From: Candidatus Pantoea haifensis
GTDB lineage: Bacteria; Pseudomonadota; Gammaproteobacteria; Enterobacterales; Enterobacteriaceae
Direction: 5' to 3'
DNA length: 64,000 bases
Assembly: GCA_018842655.1 (NCBI GenBank)
Contig: JAGTWN010000010.1
Coordinates: forward strand, 62,001-126,000
The first letter of the stretch is position 1; the number at the start of each line of letters is the position of its first letter. This document shows, piece by piece, positions 1 to 9,850 of the stretch. The position numbers were made by a program, and so were the translations under genes. The notes below the pieces were generated by a model, which worked only from the letters and a program-made list of their open reading frames with translations, was not told the origin of the DNA and did no database searches.

Positions 1-503
<503 letters not shown>

Positions 504-898
504 ATGAAAATTATCACCAACGGTTCTCAGCCTTCACGTAAAGGCCCGGACGAGTATTTTACCGGTACGGTACGACTTGATGCGCCTTTTCAGGCTACCG
601 GGCCTGCGCGTGTCGGGGGGCGACGGTGACGTTTGAGCCAGGCGCACGCACCGCATGGCATACGCATCCGCTTGGCCAGACCCTGATTGTTATTCACGGG
701 CAGGGCTGGATTCAGTGTGAAGGCGAAGAAATCCGCGTAATTAATCAGGGCGACATCGTCTGGATCCCGGAAGAGGTTAAACACTGGCATGGCGCAACCC
801 CGGATACCGCCATGACGCACATTGCCATTGCAGAATCGCTGAATGGCAGCCCGGTAGACTGGATGGAAAAAGTCAGCGACGAGCAATATCAAAAATAG
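504..898 (+). CDS. Cupin-domain protein (frameshifted in this sequence)
   Basis: Small single-domain cupin of about 131 residues once repaired. The cupin motifs are clear: [18 protein letters not shown] supplies two of the metal-binding histidines and VKHWHGA the later ones. The start at 504 has a good AGGAG site. The frame breaks at the six-G run at 615-620; adding one G restores [12 protein letters not shown]. The exported cupin at 21578 is very similar in its second half ([24 protein letters not shown]), so the two are paralogues. Relatives are often annotated as mandelonitrile-lyase-like cupins or found fused or next to carboxymuconolactone decarboxylases. The actual substrate is unknown. 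Confidence 0.85.
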
Positions 899-951
899 TC
901 CCTGCCACTGACGCCGCGGTTATCGCTGCGTCAGAAAATGACGCTTTCGTT

Positions 952-1835
952 TCACATCCGGACATGATCAATCAACGCCCGAAGCTTTGGCGCAAGTTGC
1001 TTTCGGCTGGGAAAGTAGAGGTAAAAACCCGCAAAGGTCGGTAACCAGCTATCCAGTAAAGACACAAGTTCACCACGATCAAGATAAGGCCGGAAGGTTT
1101 CTTCCATACCAAAGGTAATGCCTCCCCTGCACAGGCGGTACGTATCATCACTCTCATGTCATTGGTCGTGAGCTGGGGGTTGACTGCCACATCAAACTCA
1201 CGTCCCTGATCGGCGAACTCCCAGCGATAGGGTGACAGCCCAGGCATTTTGCGCCAGCCGATACAGCGATGATGGATTAGTTCGTTTGGATGCTGCGGTG
1301 TGCCATAGCGCGCCAGGTAAGCGGGAGCAGCCACAGCAATTTGCCGCTGGGGTGAAGACACGGGCACTGCAATCATATCCTGCGCGATGATCTCACCCAG
1401 CCGCACACCTGCGTCATAGCCTTGCGCCACAATATCAAACTCATCATCAGTGATAGTGATATCCAGTTCAATGTGGGGAAACTGCCCGATAAAGGATGCC
1501 AGCAATTCACCGTTCATGATCCGCTCCGCAATTGACGAAACCGCCAGCCGCAGTTGCCCGCGCGGTTCTCCCGACAGCTCAGTAATATCCACAACAGCGC
1601 GATTAAGCTGAGCAATCGCTGGAGCCACTTCTGCATACAGCCGCTCACCCGCTTCCGTCAGGCTGATACTGCGCGTCGTGCGGCGCATTAAGGCGATATT
1701 GAGCCTCTCTTCGAGTCGGCGCAGCGCCTGGCTGACCGCTGGCCGCGTCACACCTAATTTTTCTGCCGCGAGGCGGAAATTACGGGTTTCGGCTACCGTG
1801 ACAAACACATCGAGCGCATTTTTATCCAGCTGCAT
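952..1835 (-). CDS. LysR-family transcriptional regulator (C-terminal frameshift)
   Basis: About 294 residues after repair, the normal LysR length. The N-terminus carries the helix-turn-helix (FRLAAEKLGVTRPAVSQALR, then LEERLNIALMRRTTRSI) and the rest a periplasmic-binding-like effector domain. The frame breaks at the CCCC run at 1125-1128. Adding one base gives AGGGITFGMEET and a normal end LRALIDHVRM, with the stop at 952. It is divergent from the SDR gene at 1935 with a 99-base gap, which is the usual arrangement for a LysR regulator and its target. It belongs to the same broad subgroup as the partial LysR at the window start. Confidence 0.9.
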
Positions 1836-1934
1836 TGGTTAGTTTCCGTTACCAGTACATTAATTATTGAGTGGGTTATCTTTAGAGTCTAACGCGCCTA
1901 AGATCGTTTTGAACATCTGAACAGGAGCGTATTT

Positions 1935-2660
1935 ATGAATAACAAAGTGATTTTAATTACCGGCGCGTCGAGCGGTATCGGCGCAGGCATCGCACGGGAA
2001 CTGGCAACGCCGGGTAACCGATTATTGTTAGGTGCACGGCGTGTAGAACGTTTGCAAACGCTGGCTGATGAGCTGCGTTTTAATGGCGCAGAAGTGGAAA
2101 TTCAGTCACTCGACGTTACCCGGCGCGAGTCGGTCCAGCAGTTTGCCGATAACGCATTACAAAAATGGGGCCGCATCGACGTTATGATCAATAACGCGGG
2201 CATTATGCCGCTTTCACCGCTGAAATCGCTAAAAGTGGACGAGTGGGATCAGATGATCGATGTGAACATCAAAGGCGTGCTGTATGGTATTGCTGCGGTG
2301 TTGCCCACAATGCTGGCGCGGGAAACGGGCCACATCATCAATATTGCTTCGATTGGTGCGCTGGCCGTCACGCCTGGGGCTGCTGTGTATTGCGCCACCA
2401 AGTTTGCCGTCCGGGCAATCTCAGACGGATTACGTCAGGAAAACACCCAGTTGCGCGTAACCTGTGTACATCCTGGCGTGGTAGAAAGTGAACTCGCCAA
2501 TACCATTACTGATAAAACGGCTGCGGACGCGATGGCAAGCTACCGTGCCATTGCGTTACAGCCCGATGCCATTGGCCGTGCGATCCGCTATGTCATAACA
2601 CAACCGGATGATGTGGATGTCAATGAGATCGTGGTACGTCCCACCCGAACCACGCAGTAA
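1935..2660 (+). CDS. Short-chain dehydrogenase/reductase (SDR)
   Basis: Intact 241-residue classical SDR. The nucleotide-binding motif is TGASSGIG near residues 10-17, the NNAG motif is INNAG around 86-90, and the catalytic residues are Ser in NIASIGALAVTP and the YCATK Tyr/Lys pair. A basic pair after the second strand (LGARRVERL) fits NADP(H) use. AGGAG precedes the ATG. It probably reduces a small aldehyde, ketone or quinone, but the substrate is not visible. The divergent LysR gene is its likely regulator. The gene ends 18 bases from the convergent VOC gene. Confidence 0.9.
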   Translation: MNNKVILITGASSGIGAGIARELATPGNRLLLGARRVERLQTLADELRFNGAEVEIQSLDVTRRESVQQFADNALQKWGRIDVMINNAGIMPLSPLKSLKVDEWDQMIDVNIKGVLYGIAAVLPTMLARETGHIINIASIGALAVTPGAAVYCATKFAVRAISDGLRQENTQLRVTCVHPGVVESELANTITDKTAADAMASYRAIALQPDAIGRAIRYVITQPDDVDVNEIVVRPTRTTQ

Positions 2661-2678
2661 AAGCCATCACTTGCGCTG

Positions 2679-3077
2679 TTATTCAGCATTACAAAACAGC
2701 GCAAGCTTGTTTCCCGCCGGATCGCGCAGATAAGCCACGTAGAAATGACAACTGTATCGCTCTCGCACGCCGGGAGCGCCTTCGTCTGTACCACCAGCGC
2801 ATAAACCTGCCCGATAAGCTTCATCCACGAGTCGACGGCTTTTCACCCGAAACCCCGGCATCATGCCATTTGCGGGCACAGCCTCGTTGCCATCCCAGGG
2901 TCGCGCAATAAAAACAGCACCCGGCCCATTCACTCTGTCCGGGATGTCAGGAAGCGAGAAAACCAGCCTGCCGTCATCGTTCTCCTTTATATAACCGAGC
3001 GGCAGCAAGACGGCTTCATAAAAACGGCCAGAAAGATCAACATCATTTGCACCGATAAAGAGATAGCTCAGCATCAT
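2679..3077 (-). CDS. VOC (glyoxalase/dioxygenase-fold) family protein
   Basis: 132 residues, intact. The N-terminus MLSYLFIGANDVDLSGRFYE with VLLPLGY is the typical opening beta-alpha-beta unit of a vicinal-oxygen-chelate protein, and AAYLRDP-type residues close to the end (VAYLRDPAGNKLALF) form the second half of the fold. Such single-domain proteins include glyoxalase-like enzymes and antibiotic or metal binding proteins. The sequence does not say which. Two ATG codons are adjacent at the start. Confidence 0.8.
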   Translation of the reverse strand: MMLSYLFIGANDVDLSGRFYEAVLLPLGYIKENDDGRLVFSLPDIPDRVNGPGAVFIARPWDGNEAVPANGMMPGFRVKSRRLVDEAYRAGLCAGGTDEGAPGVRERYSCHFYVAYLRDPAGNKLALFCNAE

Positions 3078-3196
3078 GATTCCTGTTTATTGGCGAAAAT
3101 CTGACAATTACAGCACAAATTGAAAGCATAACCAGACAAACCTGTAATCGCTTCTGCTAATCTATGCCAGGTAAAGGTAGAGAATCCGAGACCCCT

Positions 3197-4416
3197 ATGC
3201 TGTCGACCCTGATTTACCGTAGCCGTCTGTCTGTAGAGGTTGCATTAGACGTGCTTGAGCAAGTCGTTGCCCGTGCAAAAGTTAATAATGAAAAGATTAA
3301 CGTCACCGGCATTTTACTGTTCGATGGCGAACATTTTTTCAAGTATTAGAAGGATCTGTTGAAAGCGTAAATGCGGTTTATGACCGTATCAGTAAGGATA
3401 CCCGACATTATAACCTTGTCGAACTTTTACGCGATTACGCCCCTTCACGCCGGTTCGGTAATGCAGGGATGGAGCTGTTTGATCTCAGATGCTACGACAA
3501 AGCGTCAGTTTTGCAGGCTGTGCTGGCCAAGGGGACATCGCAATATGCTTTGACCTATGATGACCGGGTGCTGAAATTTATCCGCACCTTTGTCGCCGGT
3601 AATAATAAAGAGGCTTTTATTAATACAGGTTCATCAAGCCGCTGGGATTTAATTCAACAGCCCGCTGTTGCGCCTCAAAAATCGCGCTTTATGCAGAAAG
3701 ATCAGGCGTGTCAGTTTGCATTGCAACCCATTGTTGATGTCGCCAACCGAGAGATCATCTCATTTGAAGCACTGATCCGTAGCGCAGAAGGTGGCTCTCC
3801 GGCCACCTACTTCGCTTCATTAAGCAAAGATCAACTCTACCAGGCGGATGTTGAATCAAAGCGCACCGCTTTCGCACTTGCTAAGCATATTGGTCTGGTT
3901 AATCAGACCCTTTCGGTTAATTTGCTTCCTATGTCGCTGGTCATGAACAAAGGAGCCGTTGATTTTTTACTTGAAGAGATTAAATTTCATGGGCTTGTGC
4001 CGGAACAGGTGGTGGTAGAAGTTACCGAAGATGAAGTGATATCCCGTTTTGATGAATTTGAGATTGCCATTAATCAGTTGCGTTCAGCTGGCATTGGACT
4101 TGCCATAGACGATTTTGGTGCAGGGTTTGCCGGGCTTTCATTACTGGCACAGTTCCAGCCTGAAAAAATTAAAATAGATCGCAATATAATCTGTGATGTT
4201 CATAAGAGCGGGCCGAAGCAGGCTATCGTTCAGGCAATGATTAAATGTTGCTCACTGCTGGAGATTTCTGTCATCGCTGAAGGTGTCGAGAAAATTGAAG
4301 AGTGGTTATGGCTTGAAGCCGCAGGTATACGCTATTTTCAGGGATTTTTATTTGCCCGGCCTCAGCTTAATGGTTTACCCGCCGTCAACTGGCCTGAAAA
4401 GAAAAAACGTGCGTAA
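3197..4416 (+). CDS. blrP1: BLUF-EAL blue-light-regulated cyclic-di-GMP phosphodiesterase, BlrP1-like
   Basis: About 406 residues after repair, close to Klebsiella BlrP1. Residues 1-95 are a BLUF flavin photoreceptor domain: TLIYRS holds the key tyrosine and HFFQVLEG (across the break) the key glutamine. The C-terminal EAL domain has the catalytic set: FEALIRS, SVNLLP, VEVTEDEV, IDDFGAGFAGL, KIDR and IAEGVEK. E. coli BluF, in contrast, has changes in DD and AEGVE and does not degrade c-di-GMP. The frame breaks at the T run at 3334-3339; one added T joins the two parts. Expected role: light-dependent hydrolysis of c-di-GMP, affecting motility or biofilm. I chose ATG 3197 because MLSTLIYRS matches the family start. 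Confidence 0.92.
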
Positions 4417-4522
4417 TGGATTATTACGATTGTCATGGCGCTATTTTCTCGTGACGGCATGTGATGTTAAACGCCTGAATTACAGTGTCGTATAGTCTCC
4501 AGCGTTTATAACTGGAGGCAAA

Positions 4523-5263
4523 ATGAACCCTGTTTTTGATGTGCTTACAGCGCATAAAAGTGAACGTAGTTTTACCGCGCAGCCAATTGATGAAGCGGTC
4601 ATCGATCGCATTATTACCTCAGCCTACCGCGCGCCCACTTCTGTTAATTCACAACAGGTTTCGGTGGTCGTAACACGCCATGCTGAAACGCGGGCACAGA
4701 TCGCTGCTATTGCCGGTGGACAACCCTGGATAGCAAAAGCGCCGCTGTTTATTACCTTTGTGCTGGATATGCATAAATCGCGTCTGGCGATGTCGGCTAT
4801 CGATAAAGAACAGATCGCCCAGCAGAGCATCGAAAGTATTGTTTCTGGCTCAACCGATGTCGGTATTGCCCTCGGCGCGGTCATGGCAGCAGCTCGCGCG
4901 GAAGGCCTGGGCATCGTGCCAATTGGCGGCATTCGACGTGATTCTGAAGCCATGATTAACCTGCTTAACCTGCCGGAATATACCTTCCCGGTCGTGGGTA
5001 TCGCTATCGGTTATGTGGACGAACCGGCGCACCAAAAACCGCGCCTGCCAATGAGCACCTTCCGTCACGAAGAGACGTATCAGGCTGCGGGTCTGGAAGA
5101 GAAAATTGCCGGTTACAATCACGAGATGGTGACGCACTGGCAAAATATCGGTCGCACTGATGGTGAAAGCTGGAGCGAAAGCGTCAGCGGCTATTATGAA
5201 AAGATTTACTTCCCGGATGTACTCTCTGCGCTGCTGAAGCAGGGATTCGGTAAAGATAAATAA
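4523..5263 (+). CDS. NfsA-like nitroreductase / NADPH-flavin oxidoreductase
   Basis: Intact 246-residue protein of the nitroreductase superfamily. The opening LTAHKSERSFTAQPIDEAVI and YRAPTSVNSQQVSV are the FMN-phosphate binding segment, and GIALGAVMAAARAEGLGIVPIGGIR is the central conserved stretch. The C-terminal extension after residue 180 is as in NfsA-type enzymes that reduce nitroaromatics, quinones or flavins with NADPH. GGAGG sits just ahead of the ATG. It stands alone between blrP1 and alaX. Confidence 0.85.
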   Translation: MNPVFDVLTAHKSERSFTAQPIDEAVIDRIITSAYRAPTSVNSQQVSVVVTRHAETRAQIAAIAGGQPWIAKAPLFITFVLDMHKSRLAMSAIDKEQIAQQSIESIVSGSTDVGIALGAVMAAARAEGLGIVPIGGIRRDSEAMINLLNLPEYTFPVVGIAIGYVDEPAHQKPRLPMSTFRHEETYQAAGLEEKIAGYNHEMVTHWQNIGRTDGESWSESVSGYYEKIYFPDVLSALLKQGFGKDK

Positions 5264-5274
5264 GTTCAGTACGT

Positions 5275-5303
5275 TCCCACTGCGTAGACTTCGCGCAGTG
5301 GGA
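5275..5303 (+). terminator. Inverted repeat after the nitroreductase gene
   Basis: TCCCACTGCG at 5275-5284 pairs with CGCAGTGGGA at 5294-5303 around a nine-base loop. No clear U-run follows on the + strand, so termination efficiency is uncertain. Confidence 0.45.
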
Positions 5304-5349
5304 GATCCGCGCGTTAATCGCGTTCCGCAGATTCTTTTCAGGTGTGACA

Positions 5350-5979
5350 ATGACCTTCAGGCGTTATCTGGACAGTGATGATTTAAAAATGAATACCGCG
5401 GTTATAGCCTGTGAACCCATTGAAGAGGGCCGTTACCATGTCTTACTGGAGGCGACCCTGTTTCACCCACAAGGCGGCGGACAGCCTGCGGATATTGGCA
5501 CCATCGGTGATGCACAGGTTCTCAACGTTATTCAGGATGAAAGCGGCATTGTTCATATAACCGATCGTCCTGTAAACAGAGGCATGGCCGCAATTGCTGT
5601 GGAAGCGGAAAACCGGCAGATGAATACGCGCATGCACTCTGCCGGGCATCTTATTGGCTATGTTGGTGAGCAGGCAGGATGGAAAGCGGTTAAAGCCAAT
5701 CATCGCCCCGGTGAAGGACGTGTGGTTTTTGACGCAGCGGATAACGGCACGCCGCTCACCGTCACAGACTTTAATGCACAAGTGAATCACCTGGTAAACA
5801 GCAAACTTTTACGTCACCAGTATATGGAAGGCGAAACGCGAAAGGTAACCTGGGGCGATTTGCCGCCTTATGCATGCGGCGGCACACACGTTGCGTCAAC
5901 CGAAGAAACCGGAACCGTAGAAATAACCGCAGTAAAATTAAAGAAAGGGGCGCTGTCTGTTTCTTATACGCTGAGCTAA
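5350..5979 (+). CDS. AlaX-type alanyl-tRNA editing protein
   Basis: 209 residues, a free-standing homologue of the AlaRS editing domain that removes serine or glycine from mischarged tRNA-Ala. The N-terminal FHPQGGGQPADIG motif and the zinc ligands HSAGH (around residue 95) and CGGTH (around 175) are all present. The start at 5350 is preceded by GTG ACA; an internal ATG at 5389 is also possible. It stands alone, converging on the symporter gene through a short hairpin. Confidence 0.92.
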   Translation: MTFRRYLDSDDLKMNTAVIACEPIEEGRYHVLLEATLFHPQGGGQPADIGTIGDAQVLNVIQDESGIVHITDRPVNRGMAAIAVEAENRQMNTRMHSAGHLIGYVGEQAGWKAVKANHRPGEGRVVFDAADNGTPLTVTDFNAQVNHLVNSKLLRHQYMEGETRKVTWGDLPPYACGGTHVASTEETGTVEITAVKLKKGALSVSYTLS

Positions 5980-5986
5980 GTGAAGC

Positions 5987-6005
5987 CTCCCCGTTATTCG
6001 GGGAG
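5987..6005. terminator. Hairpin between convergent alaX and symporter genes
   Basis: CTCCCCG at 5987-5993 and CGGGGAG at 5999-6005 form a seven-base stem with a TTATT loop between two converging genes. It may serve both, though T-runs are weak. Confidence 0.5.
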
Positions 6006-6025
6006 ACTTAAACAGATCGCAGAGA

Positions 6026-7551
6026 TTAATTTAATACGGGTTTTCCTGCAGGCTGCGCCGGACGCTCAGCTAGCGCAAATAACGCCTCTACCCGCGCTTT
6101 TTCCGCTGCATCGACCTTAATCATGACGCCACAGACGATGAAGACCAGTACGTTTCCTGCCAGTCCCACTATGCCGCTGGTAAGCGAACCCAGCGCCGGA
6201 ATATCATCCGGATAAAAGACCGTAAGCACGATAGCAATCACAATACCGGTCAGCATGCCCGTCAGTGCGCCCTGCTTATTGCCGAATCGACTGAAAATGC
6301 CGAAGAACAGCGGGACGGCCAGTTGAATAATGCCCTGATAGGAAATTTGTGCCAGCAACTGCAAACGTGCGTAGTCAAAGGTCAGATAGGCCAGCAGCGC
6401 GGCAGCAATGATAAACACTGCCATGCCAGACTTCGCCAGCAGTGTCAGTTGGCGATCGCTGCGTGGTTTGCTCCAGGTGGCAAGATCGTTCGCGAATTGT
6501 GTACCACATACCTGAACACAGCCATCGACGTGCCCAATACTGGCTGCCAACACAATCACTAATGCGAGCGCCAACAGCCACGGCCCACCTTGATCGAACA
6601 GCGCGGTAAAGAAACCGTTCTGCGGATTCGCCTGTACGCCAGGATCCTGACTTACCGCCGTCGCGAACAGCATCAAAATGGCGTAGAAACCGCCCACCAG
6701 CAAGATTGTCAGTAGCGTGCCTTTCTTCACCGAGCGAATACCGCTTGCCGTGTAAATACGCTGAAAGCTCATCGGCCAGCACATTGATCCCACCACACCG
6801 GTGAAAATCAGGCTGAACATATACCAGTTGCCATAATGGCTGCCTTCGGCGCCCGGAACCTGCAACATCGCTGGCGGTAAGCCTGAAAGCTGGCTGTAAC
6901 CATGATCGTCGGTAAACAGTAAAATGATGCATACCAGCGCGCCCAGCCCATAAGCGATGATGCCCTGATACATATCGGTCATGATTAAGCCGCGCATTCC
7001 CATGCTGACCGTCCAGTACTGGCGTATCAGAATCAACAGAACGCCCGCCATCAAACAGGTCGTCACGCTCCAGCGACCAAAGCTGGCAAACTCTACCAGC
7101 AGTGCTAATGCCTGGATTCCCATAACTACCCACGGAAATACACAGATGATGCCAATAACAGAGGCCACGCGCTTCACGGCCGGGCTGTTGAAGCGCATCC
7201 CCAACAAATCAGGTTGAGTAGTCAGGTTGAAATGCTGCCCCCATTTCCAGGCACGACGGGCCATTAAATACATAGCCGTCACGCCGAGGGTAGAATAAAC
7301 AGCCCCGTAAAATCCAATCACACCGCTTACCGATAAGGCAAAGAAAGCGGTGAACGTCGCACCCGGCCACCAGGAGTTGGTATAACTCATCGCGATATAC
7401 CAGGGACCATAAGATCGCCCCCTACAGCATAATCGGTAAATGAGGTGCTCTTACGGTTGGTAGCATATAAAACAGCAATCATAACCGCTAAAAATAAGCC
7501 GATCATGCCGAAGGTAATAAAATAGTGTGGTTCAGCAGCAGAGATATTCAT
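6026..7551 (-). CDS. Sodium:solute symporter family (SSS) permease
   Basis: About 508 residues after repair, with roughly 13 hydrophobic segments. The N-terminal hallmark TDYAVGGRSYGPW followed by SYTNSWWPG places it in the SSS family (relatives of proline, pantothenate and carboxylate symporters). The frame breaks at the C run at 7418-7422; one added base joins the short N-terminal part starting at ATG 7551 to the rest. Its ATG overlaps the stop of the small membrane protein gene in ATGA, so the two are translationally coupled. It is the last gene of the leftward amidase/carbamoylase/kinase block and probably imports the substrate. Confidence 0.88.
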
Positions 7552-7816
7552 GACTGTTCCTCATCTTCGGGTATTTCCCCAAATGCACACTCGGCGAGAT
7601 ACATCACCCAAAGACCAATGCCAAGAAAAACGGCAATTGATAACCAGTAAATAATGGGTAATGGCACGCCCATAATTAAATGTGTACTACCGCTGACGCT
7701 TAAATAAAGCGGCGGAAAAAGAGAAAAAAGAGTAATACTGACAGATAAAGGGCAAAAACTTTATTTTTTAAACTGATTCTTGCGCGCATATTGTGCGCCA
7801 TAATCATAGAGCTCAT
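7548..7816 (-). CDS. Small two-helix membrane protein coupled to the symporter
   Basis: About 89 residues after repair. GGAGGT precedes ATG 7816. Two hydrophobic stretches are visible (FALYLSVLLF and PLPIIYWLSIAVFLGIGLWV), followed by an acidic tail EIPEDEEQS. The frame breaks among the T runs near 7716-7729 and one added base gives a single reading frame. Small two-helix partners are a known companion of SSS transporters (for example YhdT next to PanF), and the ATGA overlap with the symporter start supports the pairing. Too short and broken to be caught as a long reading frame. Confidence 0.7.
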
Positions 7817-7986
7817 GGCCACCTCCAGACAGAGTTGATAGTAGGTTCGCACTCCCTTACCTGCTGAAACTCACCCCTTCCCTGTAATGAACGGGTATAA
7901 ACGACATGCAACAATGACTCCCCAGTCACAATGTGGATACCGATAACCGTTTTATTTAAATAAAAATTAAATGCCCAGACGGGTCA

Positions 7987-8924
7987 TTAAACCGCGCGTA
8001 ACCAATTTTCCCAGTCAGGATGATTAAGCACGCTACGCGCCCGCATGGCTTTCCATGCACCATATTTGGAAAAATCGAATGCGATATCCGCCAACTTATG
8101 TTGTATGATTGCCCAGGTTGACCACTTCATATCGGCAAGATATTTATAAATTTGTATGCGGGCAAAACAGGCGTTATCGACTTTGCCAAAATAGTCTTCT
8201 AATAATTCGCGTTCAATTTCTGGCGTAAAAAACATTTCACCAAACCAGAGCGCCAGTTCATAACAGCGATCGTTATTCGATGCATATTCGAAATCCACTA
8301 AACGAATATCTTGATGTTGATTCAACATGAAATTGCCAGCCAGCGTATCATTCATGCAGGGAACCAAATCCAGACCACTCGCCTGTAACGCATTACGCGC
8401 ACGCGCGCTCTGTTTATTTAACCAACCTGCATCAGCCGATAACGGTGCGCCAAGAGCGTTGACCTGTTCCCTGTGCTCATCAAGCATATCGAACACCGTC
8501 TTGGTTTGGGTAAGTAATGGCTGATCGTTAAAGCTCTTCAACGCTTTTAATGCGCAATAACGTATTTCACGTTGTTGAAAATCCTGATTAGAAGAAGCAC
8601 GCCAGCCCTCCATAAATTCAAATATTTCCACACCCAGTTCGCGTAGATAAGCCACAACCTGAGCACCATAGCCTGTTGCCGCTGCTTTGAGACTGGCTTC
8701 ATGTGCCGTATCCCGATTGATGAAACGCTCAGTGCCTTCACCAGGGATTTTGACAAAGTAGCTGACTGATGAGCCCGCGACTTCCACATGCCAGTTGGCA
8801 TTTGAAATTCCCCGCTCACTGGGCGATACACAATATCGCACGCCTGCCATTCAGGCATGGCCGCAATGGCTTGCTCCAGCCGCTGCTCCTGCCAGGTTAC
8901 AGCCTCTCCCGGACGCTTACTCAT
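7987..8924 (-). CDS. Choline/aminoglycoside kinase-like phosphotransferase (first of a pair)
   Basis: About 312 residues after repair. The kinase fold is shown by the glycine-rich N-terminal part (VSGGISNANW across the break), VKIPGEGTERF with the ATP-binding lysine, and the DFEYA metal motif (RLVDFEYASNND). The catalytic loop reads CMNDTLAGNFML: the aspartate and asparagine are kept but the usual histidine of the H-x-D motif is methionine. The frame breaks at CCCC 8810-8813. The ATG at 8924 overlaps the stop of the next kinase gene (ATGA). It likely phosphorylates a small hydroxylated or amino compound. Confidence 0.85.
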
Positions 8925-9850
8925 GCTGCACTCCCCGCCACAAGGGCTAACCATCGTTCAAGACGTGGATCGCGGGCGCTTTGGCGACAGCGCAACAGCG
9001 TCCACTGACCGACCTTTGCAAACTCCAGGCCCCGTGGGCTGGTATGACTGTTGTAATATCCCCACAGCGTCCAGTAATAGTCATCGATCAGCGCATATAA
9101 ACGACAGCGTGCATAATCAACCTCGCTGCACTCGCCCCGCCAGGCCGTTATTGCTTCACACCACTGATCGTCAAATGGCATGCGCTCATTCAGCAATACC
9201 GCAACATCGAACCAGGGATCACCCTGTGAGGCATAATCAAAGTCCAGCAATTGCCATTCACCGCGATCGCTGACCAGCCAGTTGCTGGCGATAGGATCGC
9301 CATGGATGAGTACCGGGGAGTTGGTTTGTGCCGTTAACGCTGCCCATGCCAGATCAACACATTCGGCCAGCCAAACCATTTCGTCCGGTAACGTGACGCC
9401 CGCTTTCTGACAACGCTGACGCAGCAGCTGCATATCATCCTGCCGCGTTTGCAAAGGCAACGTAACGGTATGCAGGCGATCAAGCATCTGCGTTAACCGA
9501 CTAAAGTGTTGCGGCTGCATCAGCTGGTCTAGCGTTGCCCAGCGCCAGCTGTGATCCAGCGCGACATAAATCACTACGCCCTGCTCAATGTCCGCGTGCA
9601 CCAGTTGCGGCGACAAGCCTTGCTCCGCAGCTGCACGTCCGGCGGCTACGCTACGCGCAACGTCAATCAATGCCCTTTGATCATCGTAAAGCACTTTGGC
9701 ATACAGGTTCTGTGTGGCGCTTTTAACCTTAAATCCCGCCCATTCAGTCGCGACGCGATGTGGCGATGCCACACCCGGTGTGCCGGACTCTGTTGACCAC
9801 GCGGTTGTGGGTTGCCACGCGCTGAGTACCTGCTGTAAGCGATCTATCAT
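8921..9850 (-). CDS. Choline/aminoglycoside kinase-like phosphotransferase (second of a pair)
   Basis: Intact 309 residues. The catalytic loop is canonical, LIHGDPIASNWLV (H-G-D-x4-N), followed by the metal-binding WQLLDFDYASQGDPWFDVAVL. It is clearly related to the neighbouring kinase at 7987 but diverged, so the pair arose by an old duplication or forms a hetero-complex. Its stop overlaps the start of the first kinase and its start overlaps the stop of the carbamoylase, both as ATGA, so all are read from one transcript. Confidence 0.9.
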   Translation of the reverse strand: MIDRLQQVLSAWQPTTAWSTESGTPGVASPHRVATEWAGFKVKSATQNLYAKVLYDDQRALIDVARSVAAGRAAAEQGLSPQLVHADIEQGVVIYVALDHSWRWATLDQLMQPQHFSRLTQMLDRLHTVTLPLQTRQDDMQLLRQRCQKAGVTLPDEMVWLAECVDLAWAALTAQTNSPVLIHGDPIASNWLVSDRGEWQLLDFDYASQGDPWFDVAVLLNERMPFDDQWCEAITAWRGECSEVDYARCRLYALIDDYYWTLWGYYNSHTSPRGLEFAKVGQWTLLRCRQSARDPRLERWLALVAGSAA

